A stretch of DNA of 64,000 nt from Ursus arctos (Eukaryota; Chordata; Mammalia; Carnivora; Ursidae): positions 20,643,501-20,707,500 of the forward strand of contig NW_026622841.1 of the NCBI RefSeq assembly GCF_023065955.2, in the 5' to 3' direction. Position 1 is the stretch's first letter. Every line of letters starts with the position of its first letter. A model generated the notes under the pieces. That model searched no databases and had not been told where the DNA came from. It saw only the letters and a program-made list of their open reading frames with translations. The position numbers were made by a program, and so were the translations under genes. Of this stretch, positions 13,201 through 25,425 are shown one piece after another.

Positions 13201-13917
13201 AAATAAACCATTGTATTTCTTTAATGAAGATAGCTTCAGGAGCATGCACCAGAAATGTACCTCTCGCTGAAAACAAATAATGCATATTTTCATGTAGTTT
13301 TAAAAATTTTTATTTGTTAAGGTCAGTGACTTTGACTAGAGTCATCGAAAATTTTGTGAAGAATGCTACTTCTCTTGATTGTCCAGATACAGTCTATAGA
13401 TTGAAGTTGTGACTCAATCTGAAATTTGAGATTTGTAGCCCATGCCGAACACAGCACTCAGGATGACATTCCTTGGATAACAAATATCATCTGAGAATGT
13501 TCCTTGTTTATTAGTATTAGAAATGGGGGGGGGGATTCTAGGACCTCGAGAGGGTAAAGCCAGCCTAATGAACATTTTCTGAAGTAATGAATTATTTCTG
13601 CAAGATTCAACATTATGTTAGGAAATGCCTTGTTCCTGGTCAGTGGAGGGTTGTCTACCTAAGTGCCCAGATTTTGAAGAAGAGTAATCTTCCCCATAGA
13701 ATAACGTCACATAGCTCTTCAGAAAAACTTCAAGAAAATCTTAGTAAATTGAATAAGCACTCTTGTTGAAGGAACAATTTCACAAATGGACCGGACTTTC
13801 TAATGAACCATTTGAACAAGCCCTCTCTTTGACATCAGATTTCCTTCCCGACATAAAACTGTAAAAAAAATAATCTGAATTATTACTTCTGTTACAGTGC
13901 CATTTTGCTCAAAATAT

Positions 13918-13923
13918 TTTATT
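13918..13923 (-). terminator. DCC: Candidate proximal poly(A) signal in DCC 3'UTR
   Basis: A canonical AATAAA lies on the minus strand about 1.6 kb after the stop codon. Other canonical hexamers on the same strand are at 13507-13512, 13309-13314, 12779-12784, 12178-12183 and 11330-11335. Any of them could give shorter 3'UTRs; the sequence alone does not show which is used. Confidence 0.35.
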
Positions 13924-15555
13924 CAGGGATTCATATATAATTACCCACCTAATAAAAGGAGCTATTAGGTTGTAAAGATCCTATCCCTTCCATGCTCTTT
14001 TAAAATTATGACCTACTCAAGCTTGAAATCAAAGACAGAGCTGAAAGGAATAATTCAGCTGAAACTCTCTTATTGGGTTTTCAAGTCGCCTAACTGATAA
14101 ATATGCAAACTAGCTCCCTTTTGGCAACTCAGCTGCATAAACAGGGATTAACTCCAAATGCTGCTGAAAATTCAGAAACTAAAAGGGCGCACACAAAATG
14201 TTCTTAATTTCACCTAGTTCCAAGCTGTAGATAAACATGGCGTTAGAAGTTTAAAATTCTAGTTCACAATGAAGATGCAGCTCTGAAAAGCATCCACTGG
14301 ATTTATAATGTGTCAGAAGTATCAAGTGGCACCTTCCCCTCTGCTCCTCTCTGATTCTGGGCATAGTGTAGAAGGTTCCCTTGACAATAGGGCCTGCTGG
14401 TCGCCACTGACCAATACTGCCCCCTCTAAGTCAGTGAGGAGCCTACCGGCAGAAGTGCCATCACTCAAGAGCAGGTACTGTTTGAAACTGCCTTCCATGT
14501 TCCTTCCCTTCCTCAGGGCCTGTTCTCAGGGAGTCGGCCATTTCCCCAGAGGGTGACAGGGATGTTGGTCAGGAGGCCAAGTGATGTGTGGAGCTGGCCA
14601 CCTCGCCCAGGACTGGCTGCCAAGGAGAACTCAGGGAGGGACAGGACGAAGGGGGGGAGCTCTTCTGGCCAGACTTCTGAGGAAGGTGGCTGTGGTGAAG
14701 CTTTGAAATGTCATCACAGTGTGATATGGCACAAAAGCCACCCAAATTGAAAAGTGTCCTATTACAAGCTTAAGCACGTAATTACCGTGTGTCTGAGAAG
14801 ATTGCATATTGTATCCTCTTTCAGGAAACGGACTGCTGCTGGCAGGATGCCACTAGTTGCAGCTTTTTATGTTCCTGTTCTCCAGACATAAATATTAACC
14901 AAGGGTGGATTTACAAATACTTGCTAAAATGGGTGAATTTTACAGCCACTGGCTAATATCCACCACTTGTGCAAGATGAATGTCTGAGTTACACAACAAG
15001 CATTCGTTGCCTTTTGTTTGTTTACTTATTTACTTTTTGTGCTGTCAAGAAAACATCCAATCCTTTGGTGCTATGCAGTGAGAGAATTTCCATGGGTGCT
15101 TTGTACTTTGAAGTTGAAAACAAAATACTGAGCTGGCACTGATTTGCCATGGCATGGTACAGGCTCCGAGAATGCACTTGCATTTTGTAAGACTAGACCT
15201 ACACAGAAAGGAAATGACAGGCCTCGATGAAGGAAAACCGAAGCCTTAGTTATGACAGTGTGGTCACTGCAGTGGCAAAGACCCCAGACTAGGCTAGCAG
15301 CTTCAGCTTTGACATTGCAGTGAGAATATATCTTTGCTTTTGTTTAGGGACCCCGTAGTAATCATTGTGAAATTCTTGATGCCTATGAAAGAAGGGACGC
15401 TTATTCCTTCTGAACTGCGTGGTCCATAACTGAGTGGTCCTGATGGTTGACCTGTACACTGGTTAAGAGTTCTTGGACACAGGTGTGCTGTTTACGGGTA
15501 ATTGGTATGCTGCAAAGTTTCCGGAAAATACACCTCATCGATAGGGTAAGATGTG

Positions 15556-15699
<144 letters not shown>

Positions 15700-15900
15700 T
15701 TACGAAGGCAGTGGCCACATCTAGTTGGTCTACTTTGTATTACCAAGCATGACACAGTGGCCCACAGCCATAGCAAGAGGCGGGCTCAGAATATAATCAT
15801 CGAATGAAGATGCTGGTAATAAAAGAGGTGGTGACGAGAGGAATGATGCATCGTGTTTCATTAACTTCATCCCTGTGTGGAGGAAAAAGCTTTAGAGTTT

Positions 15901-15946
15901 ACTAAATAAATAAATTAATAAATTAATTAATTAATAAAGTAAAAAA
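15901..15946. repeat. AT-rich simple repeat (TAAA/TAAT)n
   Basis: Interrupted aaataaataaatt and aattaattaattaat units ending in an A run, in the last DCC intron. Confidence 0.9.
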
Positions 15947-15974
15947 AATCTCATTTCCCATCAAGTTCTACCAG

Positions 15975-16138
15975 CATAGAACTGTGTGGTCTCGGATAAG
16001 TTAACGAGCCTCTCTGATGCACAGCTCTCCTCAGCTATCAAATGACGGTGATCGTCTATTTCATAGGCTATTCTGAGCATCGCGTGGCCTGCTTAGTGAC
16101 TGTCACAGTGGCCAGCACATGGTGCATATTCAATATGT
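15975..16138 (+). repeat. MIR SINE fragment
   Basis: The order 'actgtgtggtctcggataag', 'cctctctgatgcacagctct', 'tatcaaatgacggtgatcgt' and 'gtggccagcacatggtgcat' follows the 3' half of MIR (gtgtgacctt..., cctctctg..., tctgtaaaatgg..., gcctggcacatag...). Confidence 0.7.
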
Positions 16139-16526
16139 TACTCCTTTTCCCTTTCCTGGGGGTCACCCAGCAGGATCTGAACAGAATGCACATCACCATG
16201 CTCCTTTTTTCCATAACACTACATAGGTACATTTTGGTGTGGGAGTTTCATGGGCTTTGCCTTGACCAATGAAAGGTCTGAGGATTATGACTTGACTTTG
16301 TGTGTGGAAACAAAATTCTCACCCCAAACCAGAACTGCCTGTCTGCACAGTTGTAAAGGCAATCTTCTAGCACATTTGACTGGTGGGTACAATGAAGAGG
16401 TTGAACTGAGGAAGTCTTGGAAGTCACGAGGATCGGGTCATTAGTAATGCTGGATCATTAGTTATCACAGAGACCCTCATTGCTGGCTCAGGAATTCTGA
16501 TGCAGTTAAGCATAAGATGGTTAGAA

Positions 16527-16547
16527 TCTCTCTCTCTCTCTCTCTCT
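16527..16547. repeat. (TC)n microsatellite
   Basis: About ten TC units followed by a short T run. Confidence 0.95.
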
Positions 16548-16579
16548 TTTTAAAGCTCTCCAAGTAATTTTGATGGCTA

Positions 16580-16755
16580 GCTAGTGGGGGAAATAAGGCT
16601 GTGGTCTTGATTTGAATCCCAGTTCTTTCATATACTTGCTCTTTTTGAGTCTGTCTCCTTACGTGTCAGATGGGAATAACAAGCTTGCCTCACTGGGTAG
16701 CTGGGAGGATTCAGTAAGTCAGTGTTGATGGGTATTACCTACCCAATAAATGTTC
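16580..16755 (+). repeat. MIR SINE fragment
   Basis: 'gatttgaatcccagttcttt', then a polarity-correct 'gtctgtctccttacgtgtca', 'gatgggaataacaagcttgc' and a terminal 'cccaataaatgttc' match MIR from its core to its end. Confidence 0.75.
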
Positions 16756-17628
16756 TTCTTTTCTTTTCTCAACATACCCTTTATTTTGACTAATATAGAC
16801 CTGTTCTACTTGATTATTCTTGGCCGTTAATTTGATTAAGTTATTGATACAATGAGGCCTGAGTCATGATTTCTAGCTCTGTGTAGGATGGAAAGCATTA
16901 CTCACTACCTGGTCAGAATGTGTATCTAATCCTGCCAAATAAATACCGTTGATCCCAAGAGCACACACTGGAGATTATATGGGGGATGGGCACTAACTCA
17001 CTCTAGCCACTAAGGAAACAGTTCAGAATGCATAGTATTAAATATGTTGAAAATGGTAATTTCTTATAGAAATCTCAGCATACCAGGGAATGGTCATATA
17101 GCACATAAAATCCAGATCTTAATGGGGATTGACAAGTAGCCCATTTGGCTCAAAAGACTGGTCTACATATGAAGGCAGAGCTCCAAGAGAAGTGATCAGT
17201 TGGTAACTCATTTCCTAAACATTGTTTGGGGTGTTTTTCTTGAATTATCTACATACCATTGTCCAACACAGCAACCTCTAGCAACATGCGGCCACGGATT
17301 TCTGAAACGTGACTAGTCTGAACTGAAATGTGCTATATATATAAAATACACACCAGATTCTGAACACTTAGTACAAAAATGTAAAATATCTTTTTGACAA
17401 TTTTTTATATTTATTGCATGTTGAAATGATAACGTTTTGGAAATATTGGGTTAGAGGAAAGATGGTATTAAAATAATCTCATTTATTTTTACATCTCTTA
17501 ATGTGGCTTCTAGGAAATTTAAGATTACACATGTAGTTCACAAAAGATTTCTATAGACGGTGCTGATGTAGTTAATTTGCCTTAATTCTGTATATCCTTT
17601 AGTGTATAATCTTACTGCTTTTAACATT

Positions 17629-17822
17629 TTTTTTTTTTAAAGATTTTATTTATTTATGTGACAGAGAGACAGCCAGCGAGAGAGGGAACACAGCAGGGGA
17701 GAGGGAGAGGAAGAAGCAGGCTCCCAGCCCAGGAGCCTGATGTGGGACTCGATCCCGGAACGCCAGGATCACGCCCTGAGCCGAAGGCAGACGCTTAACG
17801 ACTGCACTACCCAGGCGCCCCC
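17629..17822 (-). mobile_element. Carnivore SINE (SINEC), arctoid-type, with perfect 16-bp target duplication
   Basis: Poly-T, aaagattttatttatttatg, acagccagcgagagagggaa and a terminal ctacccaggcgcccc show a full-length reverse copy. The duplication tactgcttttaacatt is perfect at 17613-17628 and 17823-17838. The perfect duplication and low divergence mean a fairly recent insertion. It lies in the same orientation as DCC. Confidence 0.97.
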
Positions 17823-18948
17823 TACTGCTTTTAACATTATAGCTTTGGCTGTCACTCTTTAGAATCAACCTTAAATGCAAATATGGGCCACCTGACATAA
17901 TTCCTTATGAGATGGGACATATTACATAAATTTAGGAATTTGACCTGATTTGAGACATGGCCAACAACCCTGAGACTAAACAAATATTGCTCTAACTAGC
18001 CAAATCCTGACAAAGTAGTGCAATAGATTCCTATAAATTTGAATCTTTTTGAAGTATACAAAAAGTATATTAATCATATTACATACTCCTGCCAAAGTTC
18101 ATACACAAACACATATCCAGATTCCTTGGTTTCCATGTCACTAAAATATCTTATTGCTTGCAGTACCAAAAATGATAAAGTCAAGAAAAAATTTATTGTT
18201 CATTCAAATGAGATGATTCTAACTTTTTTTTCCTCATCTTTTCCCCCCCTTCCACTGTGATTTTTTCAAGGTAAATGTTATGCTAGTTCCTTGTTCTCCT
18301 TTTAAATGCTTTCTCTTGAATTATATTCAGAAACACTCCAGAGTTTTCTAAATCTCTGTCTTTAGGCAATATCTTTTCACATCTCCTTTATAATGCATTT
18401 TTGGGAGAACTCTTTTGCTCTCAAAATTTAGATTTTTTTTTTGGTCTCCATTGATTTTTCTGAGTTTTCTAATTTGATCACATTTTAGCTTCTTCCTCGG
18501 GGTTAGCGAATATTTTCTCTCAAACAACCAAATTTTCTCCTCTTATTTTCTAAATATGTCAGTTTCTTCTCTTTTTTCTTCTTAAACTCCTTCCTTCATT
18601 TCTTCATTGTGTATTTTCTTCTTCTCAATTCTATATTTCTAGGCTACTGTATGATTTTAGAAGTGACACATCTGATAACTTCAGAAAAGTTTTCAGAGGA
18701 TAGCTTTTTGTTACTACTTTTTTGTTTTAAAGAATCATCATATATGTGGTCAAATGCCAGGGTATTTCTACCCACTGGAAGGAAATACATATATACATCT
18801 ATAGACATATCTGTGTCTATATATATATGTGCAGATTTGTTAAGTTACACATTCTTTAGTCGTCCGCTTGATTTTTCAGATTGCTTTTTAAGTATAGCGA
18901 TAGTCACTGCTTCCCCTGACTCAGCATAAATTTCAAAGATGGCCTTAC

Positions 18949-19091
18949 GTTGGCTGGATCCTCTGTGGCTTTGTGGCTCTCCTCGGATACTTCAGGGGCT
19001 GTCGGCACAGATACAGGAAGCAAAGGAGATCTTGCCTTTCCAGCCAACCCAAGAGAGGCTGTTTTAACATGAGTCTTGGGAAGAGTAGGCC
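18949..19091 (-). CDS. DCC: DCC netrin receptor, coding exon 28 (penultimate)
   Basis: The minus strand gives 143 nt with acceptor tctatttcag and a strong donor AAC/GTAAGG. Two bases complete a Gly codon begun in exon 27, then 47 codons follow ([10 protein letters not shown] to ATEDPAN), ending in phase 0. This is the DCC tail just before the P3 motif. PTLPKT and SPLLPVSVP are Pro/Ser/Thr-rich and look unstructured; the [10 protein letters not shown] stretch is acidic and leads into P3. Two apparent differences from the remembered human sequence (Ala for Pro and Pro for Ser near the end) are the sort expected between mammalian orders. The frame stays open into both flanking introns, so the exon is bounded by its splice signals and not by stop codons. 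Confidence 0.97.
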
Positions 19092-20436
19092 CTGAAATAG
19101 AAAACACAGAGCGATGAAAGGAATGTATAAAACATTCTGGGGAACAATCTCTCAAGCGTGCAAGCCAGCTCCAGTGGGTTGGCATTGATTTTAGGTTATT
19201 GTTCATTCTGTAGTATAGAGATGAATTACGACCCAATGAATGGTCTCGTTTTATTTCTATTGAATGGAAGACAGATTCTGATTAGGCCTCTCTAGACGAA
19301 GCCCCACCAGTCATACGTAATTTCAAGTGGATTCCAAATCACACTGTGAAAGGTTGCCCGGGAGCTCCGGACCGTTCATCGCACCCTACAAAGTGTCAGT
19401 GGAACTCATCTGGTGCCTGTCCCAGCTTGCCTAAATAAAGCCTGGATTGTTTAACAGTACCAAGGAACATCTGTGCAATTAAAAGTGATTGATGGTCGCT
19501 CTTGATCTATAAATGACTATTAGATGTTACAGTAAAAGAAAGTCCTACTGACTAAACTCATAGAATCTCATTACTAATTCTCTTTTGGGAAAAAAAAAGA
19601 TATTATTCTGTCCTGATCAGTATAGCTTCTCTCAATAAAATAAAATCATTTGTGGGAATCGCTGAGTTTCTACTAGATGACATTTCTGTCCGTTATAAAC
19701 AATGGCTACCTTTTCTTTTTGGGTCTGAAATTTGCCTTATAAATCCTGCTTAGCTTATAGCAGTAATATAATTTGTCCTTATAGTCTAAAATAAAGGTTT
19801 TATGAAGGCTTATTGAATCAGCTAGCATACCTCGCATACCTCAGGACTTTGCTGCATTCTTAGCTCTGGATTAACCATGGGTATTGAGTCAAACCACGAA
19901 AGGAAGTTTGTCTGAGCTCTTTTGTATCATTAACCATGACATTTGTGTTCTAATGATCCTCATGGCCTATTAATATGCATTTCGGGAAAACTTCCGTTTT
20001 GATCATACATTGGTAAATATAATTCTAGCTAATAAAAGTCAAAGGTTATTTTCCAAAGAAATTGTGGGCATCTGCTTATTGGGAAAAAATAACGCGAACA
20101 GTCTAAGAGGCCAGCAATTGGGTATATGCTAGACAAAATGATGATAAATCGTAACATAGCACCTTTTCTCCTACTTTCATATATATATGGCCTAGCATGA
20201 ATTCCTTCATGCTTATATTCTTTCACTCTTAAACTTCAGGGATCAAAAGTTTGCAGTTGGAGTGATTTATCACTAGAGGGTGATCTTAAGTTTTTGGTAG
20301 CTCAGATGAAAAGAAATATAGAAACAGGAGGAATGTGAATCATTTTTTTTAAGAGAGGAAATAATATTTACTGAGTATCTACTAAGCTCCAGACCTCTGG
20401 TAAGTACTTTAAGTCATTTTAGGCCAAAAAACATAG

Positions 20437-20625
20437 TGGGGAAGAATTTGGGATTTAGCAGTCCAGTCTACATTCAGATCCTGGAAAGCTCAGCTATGTA
20501 CTAGCCATGTAATCCCTTGGTCAACTGACTTAACTTCTCTTGCCTGTCTCTTCTTCTCTAACATGGGAATGATAATTTGTGAGGTTTAAATAAGATTATA
20601 TAATTAAAGTGGCTGATCCCTATAA
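20437..20625 (+). repeat. MIR SINE fragment
   Basis: 'tacattcagatcctggaaag', 'gtactagccatgtaatccct', 'acttaacttctcttgcctgt' and 'aacatgggaatgataatttg' track the MIR consensus in order. Flanking 20360-20430 and 20690-20790 look like parts of another old mammalian repeat that I cannot name. Confidence 0.75.
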
Positions 20626-21931
20626 CTTGTTCAAAGAGGGCAAACTATTTAATAATATTAAATTGTCAAAATAATATGTGAATTTTCAGTTCACATATGA
20701 GGATGTTAAAGTGGAGAGAAGAAACAAAGTAACTTACCCGAGTTCACACATTTAGGAAAGGGCAGGCAGTTTTGTACCAAGATCTGTTCAAGGCCACTGA
20801 GCAAATTAAGTGTTTATCATTAATATGTTGATCTAGCCCGTCCAGTTTAAATTAGCTTTTTGAAGAAGCAATGTAAAAAACGTGAATCTAGTTCAAAGAC
20901 TATACGTAACCTCAGGGTAGAGACTATTTATTATATTGTTCTGTATTTTCTCATGGTTGAATTGGGTTTTAACATAAAGGGGAAAACAACATTCTAATAA
21001 ACTCTAGCATTGATTTAAACTACTTTTATTACAATGTTATTTAAATATATACAAGCATAATACATGGCATAGCTTTTATAAACTTGTAATTCTTATACTA
21101 TGCTATAAAACCAAAACACATTTAAAATTAAATAGCAAAGTCCTATAAAAAATAGCACAATGTGAATTAACATCATTAATTTAATATGATGAATGAGTTG
21201 GTTTGGCTAAAACAAAACAGCCATATAAATGTGGTACTGACTGCTATGGCACAAGTCATTTTGTGTGGTTTGTCTTATACGCTCAGTTTAGGACTACCAA
21301 TTTCCTCTGGTTGAATAAGAGGATAACCTTCTTTCTTCTGGAGAAAGTAATGCCAGCTGGTCTCCATTGGATGTGAACAAACTCTTTGTATATTAAGTCT
21401 ACTTCTATCATTTTCTCTTTAGCTTCTGACTGTGAATGCAATGTTCCTGGAGCTAACTTAGTTCTAAATTAAAATACAAAGGCAGGAACGAAAACCCCCG
21501 GCAAAGTGATGCTATAAAATGGCTCTCCAGGTGCTCCAATATGTATAATTCACATTAATATTGTAGATAATTATTTAAGTGAAAGCACAAAGTTTAATGA
21601 GGAATTTTCATAGAGGACTGGTGAACTTTGAGAATCTATCTATTGAACCCCTAGTTTGAATTACATTTCCTGAATTATGCTTATCTTCCCTTCTAGAATG
21701 TTCACCATGTTCTGCTTAAACCTGAGTTTAACTTTATTGCCATAGAAAGCTGCTTCTCTTAGAACATTCCATGAGCCACCTCTTCCTTCCCTATATTTAA
21801 TAGAGTAGGTGCATTTTAAAAAACTAACACAGATTTCTGTACATATCTTTTTGCTACAATTTTGACTTAGGTATTCTTATTTATGAAATTTGTTTTATTT
21901 ATTTTAAATTTTTTTAGCTTTAAAATTTTTA

Positions 21932-22136
21932 TTTTATATATATATATATTTAAAGATTTATTTATTTATTTGAGAGAGAGAGAGAGAGGAGTATGAGAGG
22001 GAGGGGCAGAGGAAGAGGGAGAGAGAATCTCAAGCAGACTCTGCACTGAACCCAACAGGGGCTCGATCTCATGACCCTGACCGGAGATGAAACTAAGAGT
22101 TGGACACTCAACCGACTGTGCCACCCAGGCTTCCCC
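21932..22136 (-). mobile_element. Carnivore SINE (SINEC), older subfamily
   Basis: Reverse copy with (TA)n, taaagatttatttatttatt, a long GA run, a body containing 'ggggctcgatctcatgaccc' and the end 'ccacccaggcttcccc'. The target duplication agct(t/g)taaaattttta spans 21916-21931 and 22137-22152 with one mismatch. The middle differs from the arctoid-type copies and resembles SINEC variants shared across carnivores. Confidence 0.93.
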
Positions 22137-24431
22137 AGCTGTAAAATTTTTAATAAACTAAACTATGTGTGAAAAATTTATAATTTGACTCTTAAGCACA
22201 TGCAGTATATATCTAATGCATATTGCCAATCAATTCACTTTAACATAGAATCTACAGAGAATGGCACAAGAAGTCAAGGACAAAGGCAGAGCTTATTATG
22301 TAGGAAATTCAAACAAGCGGGGCCTGTTTTATACCAGGAAACATACAAAAATAAAGATTATTTTACAATTTATTAGACCGTTTTGCAAAATTCCCCAATA
22401 TTTATTTGACTACCTTTTTTGTAGTTTTGCATGTGGAAAAGTTATAGTTCTCACTATAAAAGTATATTTTAATGGTGTATTTTCTGTCCTGGATCCTAAC
22501 CACTTGGGCAGATCCACAGTGTATTATACTGCATCTAAAATACTTACAGCATTACAATATGATGCGAGTACGCCTAGAGAGTACCATAACTCAGCCCTAT
22601 TAGAAAGAAGATCATTATAATTGATTTTCTCCGGTGTCCAGGCAGCAGTTATACATTCAGAACCTCCTGAGTGCTGAACAATATACAAGACACTGCATTT
22701 TACAAAAGGAACTAAAGACATTGTCTCGGCTTCAAAGACCACACAGAGTGTTTAAACCTCAAGTGACTGCCTTTTCTCAAGTAATATTCACAGATGCAAA
22801 GAAATTCAGAATGCTGTCCCCTCGAGGGCTCTTGGGTTCATCTAGTGACCATCCCTTTATTTTGCTGAAGAGAACACCAAGGTCCCTGGAGACCAAAGGA
22901 TCGAGCTCAAATTAATTTCAATAAAATTCCAGTATAGGCGAAGAATTTGAACAGTTTTTAGAGTTCATTATTAGCAGGATTTGTCTGATGTACTTTATGG
23001 CCTTAAATATTTTTCTTTCCTTTCCCTGGATGGGGAATTAAGAAAAGACTATGAAGGACATTTCGCAGCAGAGATTTACCAATAGCCAAAAAGATAAATT
23101 TGGTCTCAAAACTGCCCTTTAGTAAAGGGGAGCAGATGTAAAACAAAGACTTCTATGAAAACATGCTGTATTCATAGGCTGATGGCCATGCTTTTGGGTG
23201 GACATTAACTCTGCTCCTATGCTGTTTGTGTTTGGGTAGATTCAGCATTTTCTACTCTGAACCACCCATGTTTCAAGCCTGGACCCTGGTGAACCTTGGG
23301 TCCTTACAAGCTCCCCAAGCTGAGCTTCCCTCCTTATGTACTTGTAGTTCACCATGTGTTAGTGGCTCCCGTCTGGATTTTCTAGTCTGCATCCCTATCC
23401 TTCCACAGGCCCATGAGACGTGCCTTTAATCCTTCACCTTGTGCTGGAGACCTTGCCAGTGGCTTGCCCCAATGGTTAAATTCTGAATCCATTTTCTACG
23501 CCATTCAAACCAAGCAAACATCTTTATATAAAGTCACCAGTCTCATGGCATGAGCTGTGCTCAGGTGAGAAAGCAGTGTAATCGTTTAGCATTCATATTA
23601 GCAAGTGACAGCTAGGAGCTCAGTCTAATCTGAAGAGGACTCTGGGAACCGTCTTGCTGCCTCTCACCTACTGAGGAATTGTGATTGTTGGGGCACCATT
23701 TATTTTGAGTCCTTTCCTTCATATTGAACCTTCCTAGATTTCAGTAATGGGGTGGGGGGGTGTCACTGACACATTTCCTCTGCTGCTATTTGGCCTTTTC
23801 TATACTGCTCTCAAAAACCAGTTTAAAAGCCAACTTTGTTCTTACAGCCCTGGTCCCCCCATTCTCTGTGTACTCATTCCTCTTCATGGCCGCCTTAAGG
23901 CACGGTAGCCTTTGTTGTGCCCAGTGGTGTTTTGACACACTGAAAGAGAACCACAATCTTACCTTCCCAAAGAACTAATGGAAACAGTAAGAACTAGATA
24001 AAAACATTTACATCAGGGTATTAAACTTCTGTTCTTCAATGTTGAGCAACGATAGAGTTTTTGAGAGTTTTCCCTATTATTTGTAGACCTAAGGAGTAAC
24101 CAACAGAGAAGTCTTTGTATTTATTTCTTTGCTTTGGAGAACTGAACTTCTGTTGATAATTGGTCTAAACACAAAAAAAATTTCAATGAAACTTCTACAG
24201 GTTTTATCAGAGCAATATATCAAAGCAAAAGCAAACGAAAGACAAAAGTTAAAAGAATTCTTTTCATGGCTCTCAGCCATTAATTTACTATAATCTTAAC
24301 CTGGCAGTCAAGATCCTCTGTGATCAAATATGAAGAACGACTTTCAGATGTGAACACGAACACCCGTGTCACTTTCAGAGAGGATGTGAGCAAAGCTGAG
24401 AGTGGCAGCAAGTGATAAGAGTGTTGGCACT

Positions 24432-24445
24432 GGGGGGGGGGGGGG
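24432..24445. repeat. G14 homopolymer
   Basis: Fourteen consecutive G on the forward strand. Runs of this length are prone to length polymorphism and sequencing error. Confidence 0.9.
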
Positions 24446-24653
24446 AGGTCTGAAAAACTGTCTCTCTGCAGACAGGCCTTTGAGAGATGAGGGGTTTCCC
24501 AATCCTGAAGACCAGGCTGGTCTTCATGACAAACGGTTTCTGATTTCCTGTATTATTTACTTTTTTCCCCCATGAGTAAAATATGTAAGGTCTACATAAT
24601 AAATTCCAAGCACAGAGTGTGCATTCAAATAAATATCTAAATATTGAGGAAGA

Positions 24654-24780
24654 GTCCTAACCTGGAACTTAGGAGACCCAGTCATATAGTTTTGTAACCT
24701 TGGCTCAACAGCCTACCTTCTTTGGGTTTCGATTTCTTTATAGCTGGAAAGGTCAAACAATTTAATCTTTAAGCTATTAA
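24654..24780 (+). repeat. MIR-family SINE fragment (MIR3-like)
   Basis: 'cctggaacttaggagaccca' followed by 'agttttgtaaccttggctca' and 'gggtttcgatttctttatag' resembles the MIR3 body (gtcaggagacctgggttc..., gtgaccttgggcaa..., ctcagtttcc). Diverged. Confidence 0.55.
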
Positions 24781-25322
24781 CTGTAACATTATACAAGGAA
24801 GGAGAATACAGCTACTCTACCCATACTGAACTTTACATTTGGATTTCTTTGCTCTCCCTAAGACACAGGAAGCACTAGTTAATCCATGGTAAAAAAAAAA
24901 ATGAATCCAAAGAAATCTCTAGCAAGTAAATCCTTAAAATCCAATTACAGTAACTTATGAGTTACACTGGTATTTTCTAGAAAAAAAAATGCCCTATCAT
25001 TTTGTCTTAAAGTTATTAATGAAAAGCATAACAATTGTGGTTGTTTCGCTTTCTTATTTCAAACTAACAATAGACAGTTCAACTAAAAATAGGCAGTGTT
25101 GCATTACAGCAAGTTTACATTATCCATGATTAATTGAAGAATTTAAATTTACAAATGCGCCATCTGAAACCACCATAGATTTTCCCCTGCCCAGGGTGCG
25201 CGTTGAAGAAGTGTTTCAGGAGACCCCTAGGTAGAACACATGATGCTGATATGCTAAATAAATGGGTCTACGCCGATACACAACTAATTAAGTGAGCACT
25301 GCTTTGGTTTTAACGTTACTCT

Positions 25323-25425
25323 CCTCAGCAGGACCCACCGAGGGGATAAACTACGAATGAAGCCGAAGATCTGCGATGGCCCCGCCGTGCGCGTCAGGTG
25401 TAGCTACGCGGCCTCGGCAGGAATT
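25323..25425. other. CpG-dense patch in intron
   Basis: About 11 CpG in roughly 100 bp inside AT-rich intron, including gccccgccgtgcgcgtcag. On the plus strand it has an exon-like frame: pyrimidine tract plus cagcag ending at 25331, and CAG/GTGTAG at 25397/25398. Function unknown; too small for a classical CpG island. Confidence 0.5.

Larger units (their letters stand above)
10256..15555 (-). other. DCC: Inferred DCC 3' untranslated region
   Basis: Downstream of the DCC stop (towards lower coordinates) about 5.3 kb contain no carnivore SINE, no L1 and no LTR that I recognise, in contrast to every neighbouring stretch. This repeat gap ends at the overlapping poly(A) hexamers of 10278-10287. 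A long 3'UTR is expected for this gene. The sequence is AT-rich with T runs, a G10 run at 13525-13534 and moderately GC-rich islands near 12720-12850 and 14390-14710. Open frames here (for example 10224-10697 and 10961-11350 on minus) have no recognisable domains and are taken as chance. The 3' boundary is inferred and not seen in transcript data. Confidence 0.7.
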
